From NCBI GenBank assembly GCA_014649155.1, contig BMSM01000019.1, positions 62,001-126,000 of the forward strand: a stretch of 64,000 nt of DNA, written 5' to 3'. This document shows positions 40,462-50,375 of this stretch, one piece after another; within the stretch, counting starts at the first letter, position 1; each line of letters begins with the position of its first letter. Both the position numbers and the translations under genes were made by a program. The notes under the pieces were generated by a model that saw nothing but the letters and a program-made list of their open reading frames with translations, did no database searches and was not told where the DNA came from. The DNA is from Streptomyces griseoviridis. Its GTDB lineage: Bacteria > Actinomycetota > Actinomycetes > Streptomycetales > Streptomycetaceae.

Positions 40462-41103
40462 GGCGGCGGCAACTCCTTGACTCGTCGAGGCGGCGGCAAC
40501 GGATAAAGCCGCCCTAAGTGATGGTCAGCGGCTTCAGGTTACCGACCAGGTCGGCCGCCGCCGCACCCGACCCTCCCCCTGGGCTCCCCCTTCGCCCGGA
40601 GGGCGGCCCGCGGGACGGCGCCCGGGGCGGCGCGTCGCACCCGTCACATTGGGGCGGGCGAGCGGCCGTCATTCCGCCGAGAAGTCGTCCGCGGCCCGCC
40701 CCCGACACCACCGGCCGAACGGACCGCACTTTTTCCGTGAAGGAATACGCGGGCGGCGGCGGAATTGATCACCCGCGGGTACTGCGAACGTGTCGTGATC
40801 AATTCCGGAAACGGCCGGAAGGCCGCCGACGGAGCCGAACGGAGTAGCGGAAGTCGCACACACGGAACCGGACATATGGGGATGTTAGGTCGTCAGGCGG
40901 AGCCTCCGGGCACGTGTGACGGGGGTGTTTCCGGCGCCCCGGAGAGCCGCTCCGACCTGCGAATACCTTCTTCCGATCGGCCCGCGCAGCACGTTCCGGT
41001 TGCTGTTGTCAAGCCCCGAGATATGCCCTGACCTGCGAAAACGCCATTCAGAACCCGCCGTTTCCGTGTTACCCTGGATAGCCACGGAAGGGGTACCTGT
41101 CAC
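40462..41103. other. 642-bp intergenic region, no gene; regulatory region of carD and the lipoprotein
   Basis: No frame has coding character. It holds a long inverted repeat (40761-40806) and, near the end, TACCCT at 41070-41075 with GGAAGGGG upstream of the carD start. Several stretches are AT-rich for this genome, which fits a busy control region between divergent genes. Confidence 0.5.
40761..40806. promoter_or_regulatory. Long inverted repeat upstream of carD
   Basis: GGAATTGATCAC (40761-40772) and GTGATCAATTCC (40795-40806) are perfect 12-bp arms with a 22-base spacer. Each arm contains TGATCA, itself palindromic, so the site could hold two dimers. No regulator gene is next to it. Confidence 0.6.
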
Positions 41104-41586
41104 ATGACGTTCAAGGTTGGCGACACCGTGGTCTATCCCCATCACGGGGCCGCGCTGATCGAGGCTATCGAAACTCGCCAGATCAAAGGCGTGGACAAGA
41201 CCTACTTGGTGCTGAAGGTCGCCCAGGGCGACCTGACGGTACGTGTGCCAGCGGACAATGCGGAGTTCGTCGGCGTGCGTGATGTGGTCGGTCAGGACGG
41301 GCTGGACCGGGTCTTCGAGGTGCTGCGCGCGCCGTACGCCGAGGAGCCCACGAACTGGTCGCGCCGCTACAAGGCAAACCTGGAGAAGCTCGCCTCCGGC
41401 GATGTCATCAAGGTCGCGGAGGTGGTACGCGACCTGTGGCGCCGGGAGCGTGAGCGCGGTCTCTCCGCCGGTGAGAAGCGCATGCTCGCCAAGGCCCGCC
41501 AGATCCTGGTCAGCGAGCTCGCGCTCGCGGAGAACACCAACGAGGACAAGGCCGAAGCCCTGCTCGACGAGGTGCTCGCCTCCTGA
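41104..41586 (+). CDS. carD: CarD/CdnL-family RNA polymerase-binding protein
   Basis: This 160-residue protein has the N-terminal RNA polymerase-interaction domain (FKVGDTVVYPHHGAALIEAI, about residues 2-60) and the C-terminal helical DNA-binding domain with the conserved Trp in LEKLASGDVIKVAEVVRDLW, RRERERGLSAGEK. CarD stabilises the open promoter complex, notably at rRNA promoters, and is essential in mycobacteria. The ribosome-binding site is GGAAGGGG. It lies before ispD-ispF-cysS, the common actinobacterial order. The separate Tudor-like protein at 35315 shares the same general idea but not the sequence. Confidence 0.95.
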   Translation: MTFKVGDTVVYPHHGAALIEAIETRQIKGVDKTYLVLKVAQGDLTVRVPADNAEFVGVRDVVGQDGLDRVFEVLRAPYAEEPTNWSRRYKANLEKLASGDVIKVAEVVRDLWRRERERGLSAGEKRMLAKARQILVSELALAENTNEDKAEALLDEVLAS

Positions 41587-41873
41587 GACGGACCGCCTGA
41601 GGCAACCAGGCGGAACCGCTCGGCCCAGCACATGAAATGCCGCGGTGCCCGATGACGTCCCAGCCGTCGCGGGCGCTGCGGCATGTTCATAACCGGTACA
41701 CGCCCCGGATGCTGTTCGTACGCTCTTCCCGGGGATCTTCCCCGAGTCCTGAGGTGCCGGGCCCTGGACAGCCGCCCCGACCAGGGTCACGGAAGGGTCC
41801 GGTCAAGGCGTCGCGCCCGGCACTCCCAGGGCCATACCCACGCCAGGCCAGCACACAAACCTGACAGGAACCG

Positions 41874-42650
41874 ATGTCTGACGAATCGCGTCCCGCCCCC
41901 GCGGACGGCCCGTCCGGCGGCCCCGCGGAGGCCCGTACCGCCGCCGTCATCCCCGCCGCCGGCCGGGGCGTACGCCTCGGTCCCGGCGCCCCGAAAGCCC
42001 TGCGCACGCTGGGCGGCACCCCCATGCTGATCCACGCGGTCCGCGCGCTGGCCGCCTCCCGCGCGGTCTCCCTGGTCGTCGTCGTGGCACCGCCCGACGG
42101 GGCCGTCGAGGTCAAGAGCCTGCTCGCCGCGCACGCGCTGCCCGAGCGGACCGACTTCGTGGTCGTCCCCGGCGGAGCCTCCCGCCAGGAGTCCGTACGG
42201 CTCGGACTGGACGCGCTGCCGCCGGAGTACGACGTCGTCCTCGTGCACGACGCCGCCCGGCCGCTGGTCCCCGTGGACACGGTGGACGCCGTCATCGAGG
42301 CGGTCCGCGACGGCGCCCCCGCGGTGGTGCCCGCGCTGCCGCCGTCCGACACCGTCAAGGAGGTCACCCCGGCCGCCGCGCCCGGCGCGCCGGAACCCGT
42401 GGTGGCCACGCCCGACCGGTCCCGGCTGCGGGCCGTGCAGACCCCCCAGGGCTTCGACCGGCAGGTCCTCACGCGGGCCCACGCGGAGGTCACGGAGAAC
42501 GTCACCGACGACGCGAGCATGGTCGAGCAGCTCGGACTGACCGTCGTCGTGGTGCCGGGCCACGAGGAGGCGTTCAAGGTGACCCGCCCGCTGGACCTGG
42601 TGCTGGCCGAGGCGGTCCTGGCCCGCAGGAGGCTCAACGATGGCTTCTGA
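41874..42650 (+). CDS. ispD: 2-C-methyl-D-erythritol 4-phosphate cytidylyltransferase
   Basis: This 258-residue enzyme transfers CMP to methylerythritol phosphate in the MEP isoprenoid pathway. A disordered start of about 22 residues is followed by AAVIPAAGRGVRLGPGAPKAL (nucleotide loop), VVPGGASRQESVRLGL, VHDAARPLVP (catalytic Asp region) and TPQGFDRQVL. The TDDASMVEQLG segment corresponds to the methylerythritol-binding site. ATG 41874 is at the expected point. The stop overlaps ispF by 11 bases. Confidence 0.95.
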   Translation: MSDESRPAPADGPSGGPAEARTAAVIPAAGRGVRLGPGAPKALRTLGGTPMLIHAVRALAASRAVSLVVVVAPPDGAVEVKSLLAAHALPERTDFVVVPGGASRQESVRLGLDALPPEYDVVLVHDAARPLVPVDTVDAVIEAVRDGAPAVVPALPPSDTVKEVTPAAAPGAPEPVVATPDRSRLRAVQTPQGFDRQVLTRAHAEVTENVTDDASMVEQLGLTVVVVPGHEEAFKVTRPLDLVLAEAVLARRRLNDGF

Positions 42651-43140
42651 GACGTACCCCCAGGCGCCCCTGCCCCGGGTGGGCATCGGCACCGACATCC
42701 ACGCCTTCGAGGACGGGCGCGAGCTGTGGTGCGCCGGACTGAAGTGGGAGGGCGAGGGGCCGGGACTGGCCGGGCACTCCGACGCCGACGTCGTCGCGCA
42801 CGCCGCGTGCAACGCGCTCTTCTCGGCCGCCGGCCTCGGCGACCTGGGACAGCACTTCGGCACCGGACGCCCCGAGTGGTCCGGCGCGTCGGGCGTCACC
42901 CTGCTGACGGAGGCGGCGCGGATCGTGCGCGCGGCCGGCTTCCGCATCGGGAACGTCGCCGTGCAGGTCGTCGGCGCCCGCCCCAAGGTCGGCAAGCGCC
43001 GCGCCGAGGCGGAGAAGATCCTCTCCGAGGCGGCCGGCGCCCCCGTCTCCGTCTCCGGCGCGACGACGGACGGGCTCGGCTTCCCGGGCCGCGGGGAAGG
43101 GCTGATGGCGGTGGCGACGGCGCTGGTCGTCACCGCGTAG
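42640..43140 (+). CDS. ispF: 2-C-methyl-D-erythritol 2,4-cyclodiphosphate synthase
   Basis: This 166-residue enzyme forms the cyclic diphosphate of the MEP pathway as a homotrimer. GIGTDIHAF provides the zinc-binding Asp and His, GHSDADVVAHAACNALFSAA the substrate loop, and ATTDGLGFPGRGEG the CDP site near the C-terminus. A 'GLGDLGQHFGTG' stretch matches the family. The start overlaps ispD by 11 bases, so the two are translationally coupled. It is slightly atypical in having CNAL instead of xDAL in the substrate loop. Confidence 0.95.
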   Translation: MASETYPQAPLPRVGIGTDIHAFEDGRELWCAGLKWEGEGPGLAGHSDADVVAHAACNALFSAAGLGDLGQHFGTGRPEWSGASGVTLLTEAARIVRAAGFRIGNVAVQVVGARPKVGKRRAEAEKILSEAAGAPVSVSGATTDGLGFPGRGEGLMAVATALVVTA

Positions 43141-43220
43141 GCCGGACCGCCCGCCGGGCGCCCGTGTCACGAATGCGCGGCCCTCGGGGTGACGGTCGTG
43201 GGGCACTGCCCGCGGCCCAC

Positions 43221-43226
43221 TACCCT
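43221..43226 (+). promoter_or_regulatory. -10 box of leaderless cysS
   Basis: TACCCT ends exactly 6 nt before GTG 43233. No Shine-Dalgarno sequence is present, so the transcript likely starts at the GTG. Confidence 0.5.
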
Positions 43227-43232
43227 GGACCC

Positions 43233-44633
43233 GTGACTATTCGGCTGTACGACACCAGCGCCCGGCAGATCCGTGACTTCGCCCCCCTCGTACCGGGCTG
43301 TGTCTCGATCTACCTGTGCGGTGCCACCGTGCAGGCCGCCCCGCACATCGGGCACATCCGGTCCGGGCTGAACTTCGACATCATGCGCCGCTGGTTCGCC
43401 CACCGCGGCTACGACGTCACCTTCATCCGCAACGTCACCGACATCGACGACAAGATCATCCGGAAGGCGGCCGAGCAGAACCGCCCCTGGTGGTCCATCG
43501 GCTACGAGAACGAGCGGGCGTTCAACGACGCCTACGCCGCCCTCGGCTGCCTGCCGCCGACCTACGAACCCCGCGCCACCGGCCACATCACCGAGATGGT
43601 CGAGATGATGCGCGGCCTCATCGAGCGCGGTCACGCCTACGAGGCCGAGGGCAACGTCTACTTCGACGTCCGCTCCCTGCCGGGCTACCTCTCCCTGTCC
43701 AACCAGGACATCGACGACCTGCGCCAGCCCTCCGGCGAGGGCGAGACCGGCAAGCGCGACCCCCGGGACTTCGCCATGTGGAAGGCGGCCAAGCCCGGCG
43801 AGCCGAGCTGGGAGACGCCCTGGGGCCGCGGCCGTCCCGGCTGGCACCTGGAGTGCTCCGCCATGGCGCACAAGTACCTGGGCGAGGAGTTCGACATCCA
43901 CGGCGGCGGGATCGACCTGATCTTCCCCCACCACGAGAACGAGATCGCCCAGGCCAGAGGCTTCGGTGACGCGTTCGCCCGGTACTGGGTGCACAACGCC
44001 TGGGTCACCATGAGCGGCGAGAAGATGTCCAAGTCGCTCGGGAACTCGGTCCTCGTCGGCGAGATGGTCAAGCGGTGGCGGCCCGTCGTGCTCCGGTACT
44101 ACCTGGGCACCCCGCACTACCGCTCGACCATCGAGTACAGCGAGGAGTCGCTGCGCGAGGCCGAGGCCGCCTTCGCCCGGATCGAGGGCTTCGTGCAGCG
44201 CGCCGGGGAACTGGCCGGCACCACCGTCGAACCCGCCCCCGAGGTGCCGCCCGCCTTCGCCGACGCGATGGACGACGACCTCGGCGTCCCGCAGGCCCTC
44301 GCCGTCGTGCACACCACCGTCCGGCAGGGCAACAGCGCGCTGGCCGCCGACGACAAGGAGGCCGCCGTCGCGCGGCTCGCCGAGGTCCGGGCCATGCTCG
44401 GCGTGCTCGGCCTGGACCCGCTCGACGCCCACTGGGCCGGCGGGACCGACGCCGGTGACGACCTGAGCGGCGTGGTCGACAGCCTCGTACGGCTCGTGCT
44501 GGACCAGCGGGAAGCCGCCCGGTCCCGCAAGGACTGGGCCACCGCGGACGCCATCCGGGACCGGCTCGGCGAGTCCGGACTGGTCATCGAGGACAGCCCG
44601 CAGGGACCGCGCTGGGGCCTCGGCCCCCGCTGA
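43233..44633 (+). CDS. cysS: Cysteinyl-tRNA synthetase
   Basis: This 466-residue class I synthetase charges tRNA-Cys. The zinc-binding Cys and the HIGH motif are in YLCGATVQAAPHIGHIRSG, further zinc ligands in HLECSAMAHK and PHHENEIAQ, and the KMSKS loop is GEKMSKSLGNS near residue 265. The first motif is CGATVQ where most enzymes have CGPTVY. GTG 43233 (MTIRLYDTSARQIRDF) agrees with the leaderless promoter box. The gene follows ispF after 92 bases and ends in front of a terminator hairpin. Confidence 0.95.
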   Translation: MTIRLYDTSARQIRDFAPLVPGCVSIYLCGATVQAAPHIGHIRSGLNFDIMRRWFAHRGYDVTFIRNVTDIDDKIIRKAAEQNRPWWSIGYENERAFNDAYAALGCLPPTYEPRATGHITEMVEMMRGLIERGHAYEAEGNVYFDVRSLPGYLSLSNQDIDDLRQPSGEGETGKRDPRDFAMWKAAKPGEPSWETPWGRGRPGWHLECSAMAHKYLGEEFDIHGGGIDLIFPHHENEIAQARGFGDAFARYWVHNAWVTMSGEKMSKSLGNSVLVGEMVKRWRPVVLRYYLGTPHYRSTIEYSEESLREAEAAFARIEGFVQRAGELAGTTVEPAPEVPPAFADAMDDDLGVPQALAVVHTTVRQGNSALAADDKEAAVARLAEVRAMLGVLGLDPLDAHWAGGTDAGDDLSGVVDSLVRLVLDQREAARSRKDWATADAIRDRLGESGLVIEDSPQGPRWGLGPR

Positions 44634-44656
44634 CCCCCGGGTCACCGAAGATCGAC

Positions 44657-44684
44657 TGTGCCGCCCGGCCCCCCGGGCGGCACA
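44657..44684 (+). terminator. Terminator between cysS and rlmB
   Basis: TGTGCCGCCCGG and CCGGGCGGCACA are perfect 12-bp arms around CCCC. The 24-bp stem follows the cysS stop by 21 bases. Confidence 0.75.
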
Positions 44685-44730
44685 CTGCATAAGACGTACC
44701 GACAGCCTTAAGAGAGCGAGACACCCACTC

Positions 44731-45669
44731 ATGGCCGCTAACAACCGCCGCATGTCCGGCAAGAAGGGCGCGCAGGTCGGCAGCGGCGGCAAGCGGCGCC
44801 GGGGCCTGGAGGGCAAGGGACCCACGCCCCCCGCCGAGATGCGCAAGGGACACGCCAAGCAGCGCGCCGCGCAGGCCAAGACGCGCCGCACCCAGACCCG
44901 CACGCAGGGACGCCGGGGCGGCAAGTCCGCCTCCGAGCTGGTCGTCGGCCGCAACCCGGTCTACGAGGCCCTGCGCGAGGGCGTGCCCGCCTCCACCCTC
45001 TACGTCCAGCAGTTCATCGACAGCGACGAGCGGGTCCGCGAGGCGCTCCAGCTCGCCGCCGACCGCGGCGGCATCAACCTCATGGAGGCGCCCCGCCCCG
45101 AACTGGACCGCATGACCAACGGCCTCAACCACCAGGGGCTCGTCCTCCAGGTCCCGCCGTACGAGTACGCCCACCCCGAGGACCTCCTCGACGCCGCCGC
45201 CGACGCCGGCGAGGACGCGCTGATCGTCGCCCTCGACGGCGTCACCGACCCGCGCAACCTCGGCGCCGTCGTCCGTTCCGTCGCCGCCTTCGGAGGGCAC
45301 GGCGTCGTCGTCCCCGAGCGGCGCGCCGCCGGGATGACCGCGGGCGCCTGGAAGACCTCCGCCGGCACGGCCGCCCGGACGCCCGTCGCCCGCGCCACCA
45401 ACCTGACCCGCACGCTGGAGCAGTACCAGAAGGCGGGCGCCGTGGTGGTCGGCCTGGCCGCCGACGGCGAGGTCGAGATCGGCGAGCTGGAGGCACTGGA
45501 CGGGCCGGTCGTCATCGTCGTCGGCAGCGAGGGCAAGGGCCTGTCCCGGCTGGTCGGGGAGACCTGCGACGTCCGCGCGCGCATCCCGATGCCGGGCGGC
45601 GCCGAGTCGCTCAACGCCGGTGTCGCGGCGGGCGTGGTGCTCTACGAGGCGGCGCGCAGGCGGTCCTGA
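44731..45669 (+). CDS. rlmB: 23S rRNA (guanosine-2'-O-)-methyltransferase RlmB-type
   Basis: This 312-residue SPOUT-family enzyme has a very basic, disordered N-terminal extension of about 68 residues, a L30e-like substrate-binding domain (VVGRNPVYEALREG, YVQQFI, LNHQGLVLQV) and a C-terminal knotted methyltransferase domain with motif 1 DGVTDPRNLGAVVRSVAAFG, motif 2 VIVVGSEGKGLS and motif 3 IPMPGGAESLNAGVAAGVVL. It methylates 2'-O of a 23S rRNA guanosine (G2251 in E. coli). AAGAGAG precedes ATG 44731. Target site is by family analogy. Confidence 0.9.
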   Translation: MAANNRRMSGKKGAQVGSGGKRRRGLEGKGPTPPAEMRKGHAKQRAAQAKTRRTQTRTQGRRGGKSASELVVGRNPVYEALREGVPASTLYVQQFIDSDERVREALQLAADRGGINLMEAPRPELDRMTNGLNHQGLVLQVPPYEYAHPEDLLDAAADAGEDALIVALDGVTDPRNLGAVVRSVAAFGGHGVVVPERRAAGMTAGAWKTSAGTAARTPVARATNLTRTLEQYQKAGAVVVGLAADGEVEIGELEALDGPVVIVVGSEGKGLSRLVGETCDVRARIPMPGGAESLNAGVAAGVVLYEAARRRS

Positions 45670-45759
45670 CGGCGGCCGGGCGGGTGCGGTTGATCTTGAC
45701 GGGGTCCGGACAGATCCGGCGGGTCAAGGCAGTGTCCTAACGTCACGTCACTCGGTTAG

Positions 45760-47469
45760 ATGAGTGTGGACACCAGAACACCCCGCACACCCACGGGGGA
45801 CCGCTCGTCGGGAATCGACGACGCTCCCGCGCTGAGCATGGTGAAGGTGCCGAGCGATCCGGCCCAGGTCATCGTCAACCACGCGAGCTTCCGCGTGCAG
45901 TTGGGAACCTCGGCGCGGCGGACCACGTCCGCGCGGATCACGCGGCACCTGAGCGCCACCCAGGACACCGCCCGCATGCCCGCCGCGCCCGCCCGGCGCC
46001 GGCCCGTCGTCTGGAGCGGCCGGTCCGACCCGGACGACACCGGTGCCCACCGGCTGCTCCAAGCCGTACGGGCGGGCGCCGGCCGGCCCGCCGCGGCCGA
46101 CGCCGGCGCCACCCAGGTCATCCCCCGCCTCGACGGCGACAACGGGTACGGGGACGGGTACGACGACGCCCTCGGCGCCACCCGGACGATCCCCACCCCG
46201 GTCGTCGGCGCCCAGCGCACCCACGGCAGCCCCGACGGCACCCGGCTGCTCCCCGCCATGCGCACCGTCGGCAGTGCCTACGACGAACCCGGCTTCCAGC
46301 AGCCCGGCTACCCCGACGACGGCTACGACGGCTACGACGACGACCCGGACGACGGCCTCGACCCGGTCGGCCCGCGCACCGGCCGCCACGCCGACGACCC
46401 CTCCCGGCACGCCTACTTCCCCGGCCGCCGGATGAACCTCGGCGTCGTCCTGCTCCCGCTGCGCGTCTTCCTCGGCTTCATCTCCGCCTACGCCGGCATG
46501 GGCAAGCTCTGCGACCCCGTCTACTTCGACGGCGGCGAGCGCGGCTCCATGGTCAAGTGGCTCAACACCCTGCACCCGTGGGAGGTCGCCGAGCCGCTGC
46601 GGCAGTTCGCCCTCGCCCACCCGGTCGGCTCCGGCCTGGTCATCGCCTTCCTCCAGGTCATCGTCGGCGTCCTGACCGTCCTCGGCTGCTGGCAGCGGGT
46701 GGCCGCCGCGGTCGGCGCGTTCCTCTCCGCGGCCCTGCTGGTCACCGTCAGCTGGAAGAGCGTCCCCGCCTACGACGCGCCCGACATCATCTACCTCGCC
46801 GCCTGGTCCCCGCTGATCATCGCGGGCGCCCCCGTGTACTCCGTCGACGGACGGCTCGCCGGCGGCGCCTGGCGTCGGCTCGGCCCCCGCGCCGACATCT
46901 GGGACCTGCGCCGTCATGTGCTGCGCCGCGGCGCGCTGATCACCTTCCTCGTCACCGGCGTCACCCTGCTGGTCGGCTCCCTGCTCGGCGGCGCCGTACG
47001 GGACTCCGACCGGGTGGTCGTCCCCGGCCCCGGCGAGGGCCCGCGCAACAACCTGCCGGGCTCCGCACTGCCCCGGGACCCCGGCGAGCGGCGGGGCGGC
47101 AGCCCCGAGGCGTCCACCGCGCCGACCGGGGGCGCCACCGCCGGGACGACGACCGGACCGAGCGGCACCGCGACCGCGCCGGGCGCCACCCGGGGCACGG
47201 AGTCCGCCGCGACCGGCGGCGCGCCCAGCCGGACCCAGGGCCAGGGCACCACCGGCGGCCAGGCCCCGCCGCAGCGGTCCGCCCCGGCCGGACAGGCCCC
47301 CAGCACCAGCGCCGGACCGACCGGCGGCGGTACGGCCACCAGCGGCGGCGGCAGCGGTGACACGACGGGCGGCGCGGGCACCGGCACGGGGAGCGACACC
47401 GGCGGCGCCGAAGAGGGCGGCGCGACCGCCCCCGGGCGGCCCGGACTCGTCGGCGGCCTGCTGGGCTGA
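45760..47469 (+). CDS. DoxX-family membrane protein with long disordered ends
   Basis: This 569-residue protein has a disordered cytosolic N-terminus of about 220 residues (GDNGYGDGYDDALGATRTIP, GYDGYDDDPDDGLDP), a DoxX-type four-helix membrane core (VVLLPLRVFLGFISAYAGMG, VGSGLVIAFLQVIVGVLTVL, ALLVTVSWKSVPAY, IIYLAAWSPLIIAGAPVY), one further segment and a Gly/Thr/Pro-rich tail. DoxX proteins are quinone- or thiosulphate-related in some organisms and part of a redox complex in mycobacteria. The ends vary widely between Streptomyces, the core does not. No gene in the same operon is seen. Confidence 0.85.
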   Translation: MSVDTRTPRTPTGDRSSGIDDAPALSMVKVPSDPAQVIVNHASFRVQLGTSARRTTSARITRHLSATQDTARMPAAPARRRPVVWSGRSDPDDTGAHRLLQAVRAGAGRPAAADAGATQVIPRLDGDNGYGDGYDDALGATRTIPTPVVGAQRTHGSPDGTRLLPAMRTVGSAYDEPGFQQPGYPDDGYDGYDDDPDDGLDPVGPRTGRHADDPSRHAYFPGRRMNLGVVLLPLRVFLGFISAYAGMGKLCDPVYFDGGERGSMVKWLNTLHPWEVAEPLRQFALAHPVGSGLVIAFLQVIVGVLTVLGCWQRVAAAVGAFLSAALLVTVSWKSVPAYDAPDIIYLAAWSPLIIAGAPVYSVDGRLAGGAWRRLGPRADIWDLRRHVLRRGALITFLVTGVTLLVGSLLGGAVRDSDRVVVPGPGEGPRNNLPGSALPRDPGERRGGSPEASTAPTGGATAGTTTGPSGTATAPGATRGTESAATGGAPSRTQGQGTTGGQAPPQRSAPAGQAPSTSAGPTGGGTATSGGGSGDTTGGAGTGTGSDTGGAEEGGATAPGRPGLVGGLLG

Positions 47470-47488
47470 CCCGGCCCGCGCGGACGAC

Positions 47489-47530
47489 ACGGAAGGGGCC
47501 CCGCACCACTCGGTGCGGGGCCCCTTCCGT
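47489..47530. terminator. Bidirectional terminator
   Basis: Two 19-bp arms (47489-47507 and 47512-47530) pair perfectly around ACTC. It separates the convergent DoxX and nucleotidyltransferase genes. Confidence 0.9.
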
Positions 47531-47548
47531 CTGCCGTGGACGCCGGTG

Positions 47549-48280
47549 TCAGCGGCTGAGGGCGGCCAGTTCCCTCGCCGCCTCCGTCAGGTCCTTCGCG
47601 GTGTCGATCGCCCGCCAGTAGGAGCCCTGCGGGATCGGGAAACCCGACAGCCGGCGTTCGCGGGCCAGCCGGGGGAACGTGGTCCGCTCGTGGTCACCGC
47701 GCTCCGGGAGCAGCGCGGCGAAGGCCGGGGAGAAGACGTAGACGCCCGCGTTGATCTCGAAGGTCGACGGGGGTGCCTCGATGAAGTCGGTGATGCGGCC
47801 GAAGCCGTCCGTCTGCACGGCGCCCCACGGCAGCCGCGGCCGGGCCAGGGCGAGGGTCGCGACGGCGTCCCGCTCGGTGTGGAAGTCGGCCATGTCGCGC
47901 AGCGAGAAACGGGTCCAGATGTCGCCGTTGGTGGCGTACCAGGGGCGGTCCGGGTGCGGGAGGCGGGCGGCGGCGTAGCGGAGGCCGCCGCCGCGGCCGA
48001 GGGGCTCCGGCTCCACGACGGTCGTGACGGAGACGGGCAGGTCGGTGGTCTCCAGCCACTTCTGGAGGACCTCGGCGAGGTGGCCGCAGGAGACCACCAC
48101 GTCCGTGACGCCCTCCTCGGCGAGCCAGGCGAGCTGGTGACCGATGATCGGCGTCCCCGTGCCGGGGATCTCGACCATCGGCTTGGGCCGGTCGTCGGTG
48201 TACGGGCGCAGCCGGGAACCCTGGCCGCCGGCCAGGACTACGGCTTGGGTGGGGCGGCGGGACGCGGTCGGGTCGGTCAT
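47549..48280 (-). CDS. Sugar-phosphate nucleotidyltransferase
   Basis: This 243-residue enzyme begins with AVVLAGGQGSRLRPYTDDRP, the GxGxRL nucleotide loop of the glucose-1-phosphate thymidylyl/mannose-1-phosphate guanylyl group, then KPMVEIPG and the active-site Asp in YATNGDIWTRF. LGRGGGLRYA and INAGVYVFSP complete the fold. It lacks the C-terminal left-handed beta-helix of longer family members. It activates a sugar 1-phosphate for glycan synthesis; the sugar is not known. ATG 48280 begins MTDPTASRRPTQAVV. Confidence 0.85.
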   Translation of the reverse strand: MTDPTASRRPTQAVVLAGGQGSRLRPYTDDRPKPMVEIPGTGTPIIGHQLAWLAEEGVTDVVVSCGHLAEVLQKWLETTDLPVSVTTVVEPEPLGRGGGLRYAAARLPHPDRPWYATNGDIWTRFSLRDMADFHTERDAVATLALARPRLPWGAVQTDGFGRITDFIEAPPSTFEINAGVYVFSPAFAALLPERGDHERTTFPRLARERRLSGFPIPQGSYWRAIDTAKDLTEAARELAALSR

Positions 48281-48432
48281 GGCCGAACCCTACGCGGGTG
48301 TGATCGCGTGTACTGCGGTGCGTCGCGGTTCGGGCCGGGGTGCTGCGGTGGTTCGGCGGGCGCGGGGGGTACGCGGCTCGTCGCGCGGTTCCCCGCGCCC
48401 CTGGGCGGGCTGCCGGGCCGCCGGCGGCAAGG

Positions 48433-48900
48433 TCAGCCGTGCGCGGCCAGGACGCCGGAGGCGAAGGCCGTGTCGCAGACCGGGCGGGCGTAGGACTGGG
48501 CGCGGGTCGGGCCGTAGACGCGGACCGCGGCGCGGCCGAGGGCGCGGGCGATGGACGCGCAGTGCCTGGCGAGGGACGGGCGCTCGTTCACGGCCTCCTG
48601 CAGGTGCGTCAGGGCCACGCCCGGGTCGTCCTCCAGGAGCTCGGTCAGCAGCCGGTCGCGCAGCAGCTCGTGCGGGGCCCTGGCGGCGGCCGGTGAGGAG
48701 GCCGCGGGGGCGGCGGCGTCCGACGCGGTGAGCACCGAGTCGGCCGGGGCGCCCGACCAGTTGACCCGGGTGACGGCGAGGGTCCCGGAGAGCACCAGGA
48801 CGACGGGCAGGACGAAGGCGAGGGAGCGGCCGATCCGGCGGGCGGGGCCCCGGCCGCGTCGCGTCTGCGGGATGGTGGAGTGCTTCACGGAGTGCTTCAC
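48433..48900 (-). CDS. Hypothetical secreted or membrane-anchored protein
   Basis: This 155-residue protein has a basic N-terminus and one hydrophobic segment (LAFVLPVVLVLSGTLAV, about residues 28-44), which is an uncleaved or long signal. The outer part is helical with two conserved Cys (LARHCASIARALGRAAVRV; PVCDTAFASGVL), likely joined by a disulphide. The family is not recognised. It stands between the nucleotidyltransferase and msiK, all on the minus strand. Confidence 0.65.
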   Translation of the reverse strand: MKHSVKHSTIPQTRRGRGPARRIGRSLAFVLPVVLVLSGTLAVTRVNWSGAPADSVLTASDAAAPAASSPAAARAPHELLRDRLLTELLEDDPGVALTHLQEAVNERPSLARHCASIARALGRAAVRVYGPTRAQSYARPVCDTAFASGVLAAHG

Positions 48901-49041
48901 GCGAGTGAGGGTAGCGTCCGGTAATGATTTGGCGACATTTAGTCACCGGTTCGGGGGATGAGGAAGCGGGACAGCGGGGGTAAGGGGTTGACGAACACGG
49001 GTCGAAATGGGCGGTGTGCCGGGGTATTTGTCGACAACGGG

Positions 49042-49074
49042 AAGGGCCCCGCGGCAAGGCCGCGGGGCCCTTTT
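49042..49074 (-). terminator. Terminator of msiK
   Basis: AAGGGCCCCGCGGC (49042-49055) and GCCGCGGGGCCCTT (49059-49072) are perfect 14-bp arms with a 3-base loop, 20 bases beyond the msiK stop. Confidence 0.85.
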
Positions 49075-49092
49075 CGTCAACGCGGGTGAATG

Positions 49093-50229
<1,137 letters not shown>

Positions 50230-50375
50230 GGTGAGGGGCCCCCTTCTACCGGCAGGAACGTGCCGGACGATCCGTTGTAGGAAGGCGGTGCCGCGGCGGA
50301 CGGGGCCGACGCGGTGTCCGTGGATGTTCGGTTGTGGAGGTTCGCGCCCGGTGTGGGCCACACGAGTGAACCGGG

